A stretch of 52,206 nt of DNA from a bacterium (GTDB lineage Bacteria; Patescibacteriota; Minisyncoccia; UBA6257; 2-01-FULL-56-20): NCBI GenBank assembly GCA_021780195.1, contig JAJXZE010000019.1, positions 1-52,206 on the forward strand. Direction: 5' to 3'. Shown here piece by piece: positions 14,457-21,729 of the stretch (position 1 is the first letter of the stretch; each line of letters opens with the position of its first letter). The notes under the pieces were generated by a model that saw nothing but the letters and a program-made list of their open reading frames with translations, did not search any database and had not been told where the DNA came from. The position numbers were made by a program, and so were the translations under genes.

Positions 14457-15748
14457 GTCATATCCCGCACTTCCCGCACTTCCCGCACCACCTTATCGAG
14501 CTCCATGGAATGCGACCCTTTGATGAGCACGAGGTCCCCTTCCTTCATGAAATCCTGAAGCGGTTTCGCCGCTTCGTCCGCCGTGTCGAAGGAAAAGATG
14601 GCCGCGCTCCCGAGCCCCGCGCCGCGCGCCGCGGACGCAATGAATTTCGCGCGCGGCCCGACGGTGAAGATCGCGTCCACGGACTTCGCCGCAAGGCGCC
14701 CCACCGCTTCGTGCGCCTCCGGCGCATACTTCCCGATCTCAAGCATGTCGCCGAGGACCGCAATCCGGCGCTTCGCCGGAAGATCCATGACCGTGTCGAG
14801 CGCCTCCGCCATGGAAAGCGGACTCGCATTGTACGAGTCATCGATCAGATACGCGTGCTTCACCCCGGAAAGAAGCTGCATCCTTGAATCCGCGGAGCGG
14901 TATTTCCCGAGCGCCTCCGAGATTCTAACGAGATTCATGCCGAAAATCAAACCGACTGAGGCGGCCGCGGACGCGGCATATGCCTGCGCGCGCCCGAACA
15001 CTTCGGGGATCGTGACGGGCACGGAACTCCCCGCATGCTCGATCTTGAACCCAATCCCCGCGGGACGGCCGCGGACGGCTCGGTTCGTGAACCGCGCGGC
15101 CTGCACTTCCGCGCCTTTTTCGAATCCGTACGTCAGCACCCGCGCGCGCGCTTTCGTCGCAAGACGCATCACGGTCTCGTCGTCGAAATTCAGTACCGCG
15201 AATCCATTCGCGGGCAGGACATCGATCAGCCGCCCCTTCTCGCGTGCCACCTCCTCCGGCCCCGAATAGTATTCGAGATGCACCGGCACGCTCCCCACCG
15301 CGGTAATCACGCTCACTTTCGGCCGCACGATCCGGAGCAGACGCCTGATGTCCCCCGGCCGGTCGGCGCCATACTCAAGGACCAACACGTCGGGGTAGCG
15401 CTTGTCTTTCACCGCAAGCCGCGCGAGCGAAGCGAAGATCACTTTCACCCAGAACAGGAGTTTCCGTCCGCGCGCCGTTCCCTTCGGCTGGTCACGGCTC
15501 ACGAGCCGGAGTTCCTCGGGGGACCAGTCGCCAAGTACCGCGAGCGAGAGGCCGAGTTCGTTGTTCAGATTGCCCGAGGCCGCGCGCACGCGGTACGCGG
15601 AACCGAGCACCGCGGCGACCGCAAGTTTCGTCGAGGTCTTTCCTACGCTTCCCGTCACGCCAACAACGGCGGGACGGTAGCGGGCGACCGTAAGGCGCGC
15701 GAGCGTCCCGATGATGCGCGCGAGCATATCGTTCATCGCGTGCTTCAT
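14432..15748 (-). CDS. murF: UDP-N-acetylmuramoyl-tripeptide--D-alanyl-D-alanine ligase
   Basis: The last cytoplasmic step of the peptidoglycan stem peptide. 438 residues. ATP-binding GVTGSVGKTSTKLAVA near residue 30, EYGADRPGDI in the central domain, and the MurF-type DDSYNASPLSM are clear. It overlaps ftsI by 4 bp (ATGA). Its last residues (TPSSSSLV) and its stop codon are encoded inside the tRNA-Glu gene, so mature tRNA processing would cut the murF message near its end. Confidence 0.95.
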   Translation of the reverse strand: MKHAMNDMLARIIGTLARLTVARYRPAVVGVTGSVGKTSTKLAVAAVLGSAYRVRAASGNLNNELGLSLAVLGDWSPEELRLVSRDQPKGTARGRKLLFWVKVIFASLARLAVKDKRYPDVLVLEYGADRPGDIRRLLRIVRPKVSVITAVGSVPVHLEYYSGPEEVAREKGRLIDVLPANGFAVLNFDDETVMRLATKARARVLTYGFEKGAEVQAARFTNRAVRGRPAGIGFKIEHAGSSVPVTIPEVFGRAQAYAASAAASVGLIFGMNLVRISEALGKYRSADSRMQLLSGVKHAYLIDDSYNASPLSMAEALDTVMDLPAKRRIAVLGDMLEIGKYAPEAHEAVGRLAAKSVDAIFTVGPRAKFIASAARGAGLGSAAIFSFDTADEAAKPLQDFMKEGDLVLIKGSHSMELDKVVREVREVRDMTPSSSSLV

Positions 15749-17346
15749 AGGCGGTCGGGAGGAATATTGTAATAGTTGATCAGGTACTGCGAAAGATTCC
15801 TGAATGCCGGCACGACGGAGAGCGCCGCGATCGCGTCCGACGGCAAGCCGTCAAGTTTCACGAACGCCACAAAACGTGGGCGCGAAGTGGGACCGAAGCC
15901 GATGTAAGAATCGATCAGCTTATCGGTATATCCGCCATGTACAAGATCAGGAATGAATGCCGACCCCGTTTTTCCCGCAAGCGAATAACCGTCGATGTTC
16001 GCCACGCCTGCAAGATCCACCGCATCCACCATCATCTGCGCCACCTGCGCCGCGGAACTCGTCGCGATCACGCGACGGATCACTTCGGGCGCACGCGCCG
16101 CGTTCACGTATGGGCGCATGAGGAGGCCTCCGTTCGCGATCGCGGACACCGCGTTCACGAGTTCGAGCGGCGTCACTGCGACGCCCTGTCCGTACGCCGC
16201 GGTCGCGAAGGCCACCTGCGGCGCCTTCGGCGCGAGCTGGCTCAGATTCCCGTCGGCCTCACCCGGGAGATCGATGCCCGTCTTTTCGTCGAGGCCGAAC
16301 TGCTTCAGATAGTCCGTGAACGTGCTGTTGCCGATCAGCCCTTCCGCATATACCGCGCCAGTATTGATGGAATGCTCGATCACCTGGGTCATCGTCGTTC
16401 CCGGACCATAGGCGCCATGCGTCAGGTAATCATAGTTCTGGAGGTAGCGGCCGTTGATGGTCAGGTGCCCGTAGTCGGTATAGGTGGTCGTTGGCGTCAA
16501 TTTTCCCGCATCAATTCCCGCCGCCATCGTGAGTACCTTGAAGATCGACCCCGGCTCGTAGACCTTCTGCGTCACCGGATTCATGAACGAGGCGATCGAA
16601 GAGGACGCATAATCATTCGGATCGAAGTTCGGATAGCTTCCCATCGCGAGGATCTTCCCCGTGACCGGATCCTCCACCACGACGCTTCCCCCCGTCGCGT
16701 TATTCGCCTTGATGAGGTCGTCGAGGACCTTCTCCGCCTCGATCTGCACGTTCGGATCGATCGTGAGCGAAACATCCGAGGAGAGTCCCTTGCCCAGAAC
16801 GGAGTTGTAATATTCTTCGATGCCGTAGTGGCCGCCGTCGCCGGTATTCGAGGCGTTCGGCCCCACGTACCCGAGGAGCTGTGACGCGACGGGCCCCAGG
16901 GGATAGAACCGCTCCGGCTCGAAGTCCGCATACACCCCCTTCAGATTGAGATCGGTGATCTGCTGAGCCACGGACGGATCGGCCTTCCGCACCAGAAGTT
17001 CGTACTGATCGTTCTTCCTCGAAAAAATACCGAGGAGTGTCGGCACCGGAATGTTGAGAATCGGTGCCACGGTGTTCGCCGCCTCCTGCGCGTCTGCGAT
17101 CGCGGATGGAACCGCATAGATGACCGGGAACGGCTGTTCCAGCGCCGCCGGGAGCGTGTTCCCCTGATTATCCGTGAAATAGATTGCGCCGCGGTCGCCG
17201 TTCACCCCCTGGGATGCGAGCGCCTGAGCCTCGGCCTTCGCAAGATAATAGTCCCCTTTCAGCACGGACACCTGATACAAATGAAAACCCAAGAGGGCAT
17301 AGAGCCCCACGAGCGCTACGATAAGAAAGGTGAAGCGGTAATTCAT
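15745..17346 (-). CDS. ftsI: Penicillin-binding protein 2/FtsI-type transpeptidase
   Basis: A division or elongation DD-transpeptidase, 533 residues. N-terminal membrane anchor (about residues 5-22), the pedestal/dimerisation domain with FYPLGPVASQLLGYVG and GIEEYYNSVLGKG, then the catalytic domain with SxxK in PGSIFKVLTMAAG, SxN in HSINTGAVY and KTG in LAGKTGSAFI. Its position between ftsL and murF in the dcw cluster supports FtsI. It starts by a TAATG overlap with the FtsL-like gene. Confidence 0.95.
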   Translation of the reverse strand: MNYRFTFLIVALVGLYALLGFHLYQVSVLKGDYYLAKAEAQALASQGVNGDRGAIYFTDNQGNTLPAALEQPFPVIYAVPSAIADAQEAANTVAPILNIPVPTLLGIFSRKNDQYELLVRKADPSVAQQITDLNLKGVYADFEPERFYPLGPVASQLLGYVGPNASNTGDGGHYGIEEYYNSVLGKGLSSDVSLTIDPNVQIEAEKVLDDLIKANNATGGSVVVEDPVTGKILAMGSYPNFDPNDYASSSIASFMNPVTQKVYEPGSIFKVLTMAAGIDAGKLTPTTTYTDYGHLTINGRYLQNYDYLTHGAYGPGTTMTQVIEHSINTGAVYAEGLIGNSTFTDYLKQFGLDEKTGIDLPGEADGNLSQLAPKAPQVAFATAAYGQGVAVTPLELVNAVSAIANGGLLMRPYVNAARAPEVIRRVIATSSAAQVAQMMVDAVDLAGVANIDGYSLAGKTGSAFIPDLVHGGYTDKLIDSYIGFGPTSRPRFVAFVKLDGLPSDAIAALSVVPAFRNLSQYLINYYNIPPDRL

Positions 17347-17666
17347 TAGTTCCCTGCCGTTGCCCGGGTGATCCCCTGCCCCGGCGTGAGATAGAATGGT
17401 CTCGATTCCGCGATAAGTCCGTCCTGCGTCGTGAGCTGGGCCACGCTGTCGCCGCCGAGCACCGCCACCACCTTGTTGTTGAGGTCGGTGATGTTCGCCC
17501 CCACCGCATCGAGCGACGCCTTCGCGATATCAATGTTGTGGCTCGCGTTCACCGTGGCATTATAGAGCCATACCATGCTGAACGTGGCTCCGATGAGCGC
17601 CACGCTCAGCATGAAAAGGATCACGTTCATAATGCTTTTATTTTTATTGGGTTGGATGAAAGTCAT
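17346..17666 (-). CDS. FtsL-like cell division protein
   Basis: 106 residues: a basic N-terminus, one membrane segment (VILFMLSVALIGATFSMVW), and a short extracytoplasmic helix (IDIAKASLDAVGANITDLNNK). This bitopic layout and the position between rsmH and ftsI are those of FtsL; sequence conservation in this family is low, so the call rests mainly on context. Confidence 0.65.
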   Translation of the reverse strand: MTFIQPNKNKSIMNVILFMLSVALIGATFSMVWLYNATVNASHNIDIAKASLDAVGANITDLNNKVVAVLGGDSVAQLTTQDGLIAESRPFYLTPGQGITRATAGN

Positions 17667-17794
17667 TTTTTTATTTACTGCTTTTTATTCCCCCGTGTCC
17701 GCGCTCGCGTCCGCGCCTCCCTGCGGGCACCTCCTTGCGCGCACCTGCGCCGTTCCGCGCCTCCCTGCAAGCACCTGCATCCTCGCGCCAGCCG
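17667..17794. repeat. GC-rich spacer with imperfect direct repeats
   Basis: Between rsmH and the FtsL gene, GCGCCTCCCTGC occurs twice (about 17715 and 17757) and GCACCT three times. No gene and no clear promoter. The spacing is too irregular for a CRISPR array. Confidence 0.35.
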
Positions 17795-18697
17795 CTATCT
17801 GGCGACCGCCGCGCGCAGTTTCGCCGAGCGGCTCCGCGGATTTTCGCCCACTTCACCGCGCGATGCTTCGACAGGCTTCGGCGTAAGAATCTCGAGCGCC
17901 GCTTCCTTCTCCGCCGTCCGGAACGCGCGCTTTACGATGCCGTCCTCCTGCGAATGGAAGGAGAGTACGACCACGCGTCCGCCGGGCTTGAGGATCCGCG
18001 GAAGCGCTTCGAGCACTTTTTTCAAATTACCAAGTTCGTCGTTTGCATAGATCCGGAGCGCCTGGAACGTCCGCGTCGCCGGATCGATCCTCCCGCGCTC
18101 GTAGCCCTTCGGCAGGGCATCCCTCACGACGGCCGCGAGCTCTCCGCTCGTCGTGATCCGTTTCCGCTTTTCCGCGGACACGATCGCCCGTGCGATCTTC
18201 CCCGCAAAGCGTTCATCCCCGAATTCATGGATGATCGACGCAAGGTCGCGTTCATGAAGTTCGCGGAGGATTTTCGCCACCGGCTCGCGCGCGTCGTCGT
18301 ACGTCATGAGCAGGGGCTCGTCCGCGGCATTCTCGCCGAAGCTGAATCCCCTTCCCGACCGCGCAAGCTGGGTCGACGAGAATCCAAGGTCAAGGAGCAG
18401 GCCGTCCGCCTTCCCCAATCCTTCGCGCGCAAGGATCTCCGGAAGGTCGGCATAATTGCCGTGCGCGTAACGTTCGCGCGCGCCGTGCGTGCGCCGCGGT
18501 TCCGCGCGCGCCACCATGTCGCGATCCCAGTCGACGCCGAGGAACGCACCCTGCGGCATGATCTTTTCCATCACCGCCGCCGCATGTCCGCCGCCGTCCA
18601 CCGTGCCGTCAATCATGAAGTCGCCCGGCTTCGGATCAAGATACTGAATGACTTCGTGTAAAAGAACCGGTGCGTGTTCCGCGGAAAGGTTTTCCAT
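17795..18697 (-). CDS. rsmH: 16S rRNA (cytosine1402-N4)-methyltransferase
   Basis: RsmH/MraW methylates C1402 in the ribosomal P-site region. 300 residues. The SAM-binding GTVDGGGHAAAVMEK near residue 31, LLDLGFSSTQL, the RALRIYANDELGNL-like segment and VVLSFHSQED are family signatures. It begins 6 bp after the mraZ stop and belongs to the dcw cluster. Confidence 0.97.
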   Translation of the reverse strand: MENLSAEHAPVLLHEVIQYLDPKPGDFMIDGTVDGGGHAAAVMEKIMPQGAFLGVDWDRDMVARAEPRRTHGARERYAHGNYADLPEILAREGLGKADGLLLDLGFSSTQLARSGRGFSFGENAADEPLLMTYDDAREPVAKILRELHERDLASIIHEFGDERFAGKIARAIVSAEKRKRITTSGELAAVVRDALPKGYERGRIDPATRTFQALRIYANDELGNLKKVLEALPRILKPGGRVVVLSFHSQEDGIVKRAFRTAEKEAALEILTPKPVEASRGEVGENPRSRSAKLRAAVAR

Positions 18698-18703
18698 GGC
18701 GCG

Positions 18704-19135
18704 CTAGATGCCGAGTTCGCCGAGTTGTTCCGCGATCTGCTCCGAAGCGCTTTCCGTCTTCGTCTTGTACGCCGTCCACGCCGCTTCGTCCCAGATCTCG
18801 ATGCGGTTCACGAGCCCCGTGACGACCGTCTCCTTCCTGAGGCCCGCGTACTTCCGCAGATAATCGGGAACCAAGATCCTCCCCTGATTGTCGAGTTCCA
18901 CATCCGATGCGCCCGCGAGCATAAGCCGCACGAACGCCCTCGAATTCGCCTGTGCCAAAGGAAGGGCCATGAGCTTTGCCGCAAGCGCCTCCCACTCGGC
19001 ATTCGCAAATACAAAAAGACAATTGTCGATTCCGCGGGTGATGATGGCTCCGGCCGAAAGTTTCTCGCGGAATTTTGCCGGAATCGCCATCCGACCTTTC
19101 ACATCCAAATTGTGCCGGTATTCTCCAAGAAGCAT
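18704..19135 (-). CDS. mraZ: Transcriptional regulator MraZ
   Basis: 143 residues with two SpoVT/AbrB-like DNA-binding repeats: MLLGEYRHNLDVKGRMAIPAKF at the start and VELDNQGRILVPDYLRKYAG in the second half, each with the DxxGR motif. The start at 19135 is chosen because family members begin MLxGEY. MraZ represses its own dcw operon. Matching operator repeats lie at 19209-19245, just downstream of the promoter. Confidence 0.95.
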   Translation of the reverse strand: MLLGEYRHNLDVKGRMAIPAKFREKLSAGAIITRGIDNCLFVFANAEWEALAAKLMALPLAQANSRAFVRLMLAGASDVELDNQGRILVPDYLRKYAGLRKETVVTGLVNRIEIWDEAAWTAYKTKTESASEQIAEQLGELGI

Positions 19136-19208
19136 TAATTGAGATATTTCTTTCCTTTGATGGGCGGTGATGTCTCGCGGTGAGTTCTGCACAGAAAGGA
19201 CGGTTTAT

Positions 19209-19245
19209 CCCCAGAATTATCCACAACCCCCCACTTCTTCACCAC
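19209..19245 (-). promoter_or_regulatory. MraZ-binding boxes
   Basis: On the minus strand GTGGT, GTGGG, GTGGA and TGGGG recur with centres 11, 10 and 10 bp apart, matching the known TGGG(A/G)-N5 repeat pattern of MraZ operators. The boxes lie just after the transcription start expected from the 19255-19282 promoter, where bound MraZ would block transcription of the dcw cluster. TTATCCACA here also resembles a DnaA box, but the regular 10-bp phasing favours MraZ. Confidence 0.7.
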
Positions 19246-19254
19246 TTTTGTTTA

Positions 19255-19282
19255 ATCATACGCCACAAGCCCGCAACGTCAA
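19255..19282 (-). promoter_or_regulatory. Promoter of the mraZ (dcw) operon
   Basis: -35 TTGACG (19277-19282), 16-bp spacer, -10 TATGAT (19255-19260), minus strand. The leader to ATG 19135 would be about 113 nt. Confidence 0.75.
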
Positions 19283-19312
19283 ACCCTCCCCTGTGGATGA
19301 AAGAGGATGGAA

Positions 19313-19352
19313 GTAAAAAAATGGGGCAGGTTTTCCCTGCCTTCGCCATTTT
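19313..19352. terminator. Bidirectional terminator-like hairpin
   Basis: GGCAGG / CCTGCC stem with a short loop, an A run on one side and a T6 run on the other, so it can act on either strand. It separates tRNA-Val from the mraZ promoter. Confidence 0.55.
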
Positions 19353-19500
19353 TTCATCCCCCAAACCATCCACCGCCTGTACACACGTTATCCAGACCCC
19401 GCTCCGGCAGTATTGCTTTTGCTGAACATCCCTCCCTCGTAAATGTTGCCGAAACAAGTACTGGCGGGGAGCGCATGCCGCGCGGATGTCTCTTCTTTTG

Positions 19501-19572
19501 TGGGCGTTGCAGGGATCGGACCTGCGACCTTTCCGATGTGAACGGAACGCTCTACCACTGAGCTAAACGCCC
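19501..19572 (-). tRNA. tRNA-Val (CAC)
   Basis: 72 nt. Acceptor GGGCGTT/AACGCCC, anticodon stem TTCCG/CGGAA, loop TTCACAT (anticodon CAC), T-arm CAGG-TCCGATC-CCTG. The CCA end is not encoded (the sequence continues ACAA). A TATAGT -10 is at 19604-19609. Confidence 0.93.
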
Positions 19573-19616
19573 TTCGCAATCGCCGCGCGGCGAATTCGCC
19601 ATCTACTATAAGACAA

Positions 19617-19644
19617 AAGTGCGCCGGATTCAACCGGCGCACTT
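19617..19644 (-). terminator. Terminator of the rplJL operon
   Basis: Perfect 11-bp stem AAGTGCGCCGG / CCGGCGCACTT with a 6-nt loop, followed by TTTTGTCTT on the minus strand. Confidence 0.85.
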
Positions 19645-19687
19645 CCTGGATCACGGAGAATCCTCGGCGGACCCGCGCGGGGCGCTC

Positions 19688-20053
19688 CTACTGGAGTTCC
19701 ACCGTCGCTCCCGCTCCTTCAAGTTTCTTCTTGATCTCTTCCGCTTCTTCCTTCTTCACGCCTTCCTTCACGTTCTTCGGCGCGCCGTCCACGAGGTCCT
19801 TCGCCTCCTTGAGGCCGAGGGTCGTCACTTCGCGCACCACCTTGATGACATTCAGCTTGCTCGCTCCGCCTGACTTCAGGACCACCGTAAAGCTGGTCTT
19901 TTCTTCCGCGGCGGCGGCGCCGGCGCCCGCACCTGCGGCCATGGGGGCCGCGGCCGAGATGCCGAACTTTTCCTCAAGTTTCTTCACGAGCTCCGCGAGC
20001 TCAACCACCGTGAGGGACTCGATTTTGGCAATAAGATCGTCGAAATTGGCCAT
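19688..20053 (-). CDS. rplL: Ribosomal protein bL12 (L7/L12)
   Basis: 121 residues. N-terminal dimerisation helices ([20 protein letters not shown]), the Ala/Gly-rich hinge, and the C-terminal domain [21 protein letters not shown]...[14 protein letters not shown]...[16 protein letters not shown] that recruits translation factors. It lies 30 bp after rplJ, the usual gene order. Confidence 0.98.
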   Translation of the reverse strand: MANFDDLIAKIESLTVVELAELVKKLEEKFGISAAAPMAAGAGAGAAAAEEKTSFTVVLKSGGASKLNVIKVVREVTTLGLKEAKDLVDGAPKNVKEGVKKEEAEEIKKKLEGAGATVELQ

Positions 20054-20083
20054 GGGATTATTGTCGTATTTATTGCGCTTGCG

Positions 20084-20605
20084 TTAGCTCGACCTTTTTG
20101 ATTTCTGGTCCAGGAGATACATAAGGGAACCGAGCGGGGCTTGCAACATGCCGAGGAGCTGGGCAAGGAGCACTTCGCGCGGAGGAAGCTTGCCGATCGC
20201 GACGATCTGCGCGCCGTCGAGAAAACCGCTCCCCGTGATGTCGTACGCGCCGAGAAGGTGCTTCACCCACATCTGCTTGTCGCCGCCTTCGGGAACCTCC
20301 ATGCCGGAGAAGAATCGGAACGCGGGACCCGCCACCTGGTCGATCGTGCCTTCGCCGAACACGGTACCGACCGAGATCTTGAACTGCTTGAGATCCGCAT
20401 CGATCCCCTTCTCTTTAAGAAGGAGGCCGAGGAGGCGCTTCTTGATCACAAGGAAGTTCGCGCCGTTCTTCTTGAGTTCGTTGCGGAACCTGCGGATATC
20501 CTCCGCCGGGATCTTCGTGAAGTCGGTGAAAATGAGCGCGGCGCTCTTGTCGAGCAAGGCTTTCGCCCGCTTGAGTTCCTCTCCTTTCTGCGCCTTGGTC
20601 TTCAT
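20084..20605 (-). CDS. rplJ: Ribosomal protein uL10
   Basis: 173 residues, the base of the ribosomal stalk. The start MKTKAQKGEELKRAKALLDK, the central FTKIPAEDIRRFRNELKKNG and VIKKRLLGLLL, and the C-terminal helix that binds L12 dimers are recognisable. ATG 20605 is chosen by alignment to the family. A structured L10-type leader precedes it. Confidence 0.97.
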   Translation of the reverse strand: MKTKAQKGEELKRAKALLDKSAALIFTDFTKIPAEDIRRFRNELKKNGANFLVIKKRLLGLLLKEKGIDADLKQFKISVGTVFGEGTIDQVAGPAFRFFSGMEVPEGGDKQMWVKHLLGAYDITGSGFLDGAQIVAIGKLPPREVLLAQLLGMLQAPLGSLMYLLDQKSKRSS

Positions 20606-20639
20606 GGTGTTGTTTTTGTTTCGATGCGATATGGGCGCA

Positions 20640-20770
20640 GTACCGTATGATGCGCCTCGGCCGCCCACGGAAAAAGAAAAATGGCCGTTCCAAAGCCATC
20701 GCACGTCCTCGGTAGGTCTTCTTCCCTTGTGGTGCCTTGCGGCGCGGGATGCCTGCGGTCTTTGGAAGTG
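20640..20770 (-). promoter_or_regulatory. L10-type ribosomal protein leader
   Basis: The minus-strand leader contains the two conserved blocks of L10 leaders, AAAGACCGCAGGC and GACCTACCGAGGAC, on either side of helices, and a later GGCTTTGGAACGGCC pairing region. In bacteria the L10-L12 complex binds this RNA and represses its own operon. Confidence 0.75.
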
Positions 20771-20775
20771 GTTCC

Positions 20776-20803
20776 AGTATAGCAGAGGCGCGCGAGAAGT
20801 CAA
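20776..20803 (-). promoter_or_regulatory. Promoter of the rplJL operon
   Basis: -35 TTGACT (20798-20803), 16-bp spacer, -10 TATACT (20776-20781), minus strand. It lies back to back with the plus-strand promoter at 20816-20844. Confidence 0.75.
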
Positions 20804-20815
20804 ATGCATATCACC

Positions 20816-20844
20816 TTGCGCGCCGGTTTCTCGGGTGATATATT
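20816..20844 (+). promoter_or_regulatory. Promoter of the small zinc-motif protein
   Basis: -35 TTGCGC, 17-bp spacer, -10 TATATT on the plus strand. The leader carries a short hairpin (GGGG-aacca-CCCC) ending just before the AAGGAGG ribosome-binding site of the 20888 gene, where it could influence initiation. Confidence 0.65.
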
Positions 20845-20887
20845 CTTTTGTGGCACATCAGGGGAACCACCCCTAAGGAGGAAAAAG

Positions 20888-21139
20888 ATGAGCTGTGGCG
20901 GCCCGGCGGAGAAAGCGGAGTGCAGGGAATATATTAAATTGCTGGAAAATATGGAATATTTCCAGCAGTTGTCCTGCATTACGTCGCTTTCGCCGGAAGA
21001 TCGGGCGGGAGCACGAAAGATATTTCGCGAGCTCGAGGAGGCTCGCAGAAACCACCCGCTTACCTCGCACATCGAGGAATGCGAGGAGTGCGCGTCCATC
21101 CTGCAGGGGATCCAAGCGCACTACAACAGAAAAAACTAA
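20888..21139 (+). CDS. Small protein with a His-x3-Cys-x2-Cys zinc-binding motif
   Basis: 83 residues starting MSCGGPAEKAEC, with a strong AAGGAGG 6 nt before the ATG. The C-terminal half has HIEECEECASIL, the H-x3-C-x2-C signature of zinc-binding anti-sigma (ZAS/zf-HC2) domains, preceded by a helical region. There is no membrane segment and no sigma factor next to it, so the family link is by motif only. A two-sided single-gene unit with its own promoter and terminator. Confidence 0.65.
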   Translation: MSCGGPAEKAECREYIKLLENMEYFQQLSCITSLSPEDRAGARKIFRELEEARRNHPLTSHIEECEECASILQGIQAHYNRKN

Positions 21140-21154
21140 CCTCCTTCTGTCTCA

Positions 21155-21180
21155 CCCCGGCCCGGCCCGGGGTTTTCTTT
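21155..21180 (+). terminator. Terminator of the zinc-motif protein gene
   Basis: GC-only stem-loop CCCCGG...CCGGGG followed by TTTTCTTT on the plus strand, 15 bp after the stop codon. Confidence 0.8.
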
Positions 21181-21204
21181 ACTCACCGGGGGCCGCCGCA
21201 CGTG

Positions 21205-21233
21205 TTGCCAAAACAACGGCTCACGGCTACTAT
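21205..21233 (+). promoter_or_regulatory. Promoter of tRNA-Ser (CGA)
   Basis: -35 TTGCCA (21205-21210), 17-bp spacer, -10 TACTAT (21228-21233), 10 bp before the tRNA. Confidence 0.6.
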
Positions 21234-21243
21234 AAAACCGAAA

Positions 21244-21330
21244 GGAGGGTTGGCAGAGTGGTCTAACGCGCCGCACTCGAAATGCGGTTGGGGAGAAATC
21301 CCCTCACAGGTTCGAATCCTGTACCCTCCG
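21244..21330 (+). tRNA. tRNA-Ser (CGA)
   Basis: 87 nt with the long variable arm of serine tRNAs (TTGGGGAGAAATCCCCTC). Acceptor GGAGGGT/ACCCTCC, anticodon stem CCGCA/TGCGG, loop CTCGAAA (anticodon CGA), T-arm CAGG-TTCGAAT-CCTG, discriminator G. No encoded CCA. Its 3' end is the border of the first AT-rich island. Confidence 0.95.
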
Positions 21331-21336
21331 CAGAGT

Positions 21337-21540
21337 AATTCGATTTTTATTTCCCCCACGAGCGGCCACGCTTCGCGTGGCGCAAAATCTAGCTTTCCCT
21401 CGCCGAGCCGGAAGTTCGAACCAATCTTTTCGGCGAATTCCCGTATGGATTTGTTATCATCGCTTTTTGCCAAAGTGGAGGCCGATTCCGCTTGCTTTAT
21501 GAACTGTATGGCAGGTTCGAACCATGAAACGCCTTTTCGC
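21337..21540 (-). pseudogene. C-terminal remnant of a large serine recombinase
   Basis: On the minus strand the frame reads FEPAIQFIKQAES...KSIREFAEKIGSNFRLGEGKLDFAPREAW. It matches, in order and spacing, the end of the complete recombinase at 30721-32169 (LEPIREVILLSS...QIRAFLKNIGSNFILNSKRLDFSAHNGW). The catalytic N-terminal domain, recombinase domain and zinc ribbon are missing. The frame continues without a stop into the antisense of tRNA-Ser(CGA), so the remnant ends exactly at the tRNA 3' end. It marks an old integration at this tRNA. Confidence 0.75.
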
Positions 21541-21717
21541 TCAAAAGCGACTTTGCAAGAAGCCATGAAAAGCGGTGATGCGACCAGCTACAATGCCGCC
21601 GAATATAATTTAATTCAGCAGCAAAATTAATTTGGCGGATAATGCTTTCAAAGCCGTAAGGCAAAGTTGGGAGGGTTAAATTCTATAAGCGAATAAACAC
21701 GCGGTTATGTTTTGATT

Positions 21718-21723
21718 TATAAT
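21718..21723 (+). promoter_or_regulatory. -10 element of the HEPN gene (leaderless)
   Basis: TATAAT, 6 nt before ATG 21730. The only sequence between them, GCAGGC, is not a usable Shine-Dalgarno. Confidence 0.6.
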
Positions 21724-21729
21724 GCAGGC

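Noticed and set aside
17710-17794. Repeated GCACCT/CTCCCTGC units resembling a short CRISPR array.
   Set aside because: The repeats are short and irregularly spaced, with no cas genes; better seen as simple GC-rich repeats.
19206-19396. Cluster of DnaA-box-like sequences (TTATCCACA, TTATCCCCA, TGTGGATGA, TTATCCAGA), suggesting an origin.
   Set aside because: Only one box is perfect, there is no dnaA or dnaN nearby and no clear AT-rich unwinding region. The best-spaced copies coincide with phased MraZ boxes at the mraZ promoter. A GC-skew plot of the whole chromosome would decide.
20888-21139. Full anti-sigma factor.
   Set aside because: Only the zinc motif is present; there is no membrane segment and no sigma factor gene beside it.
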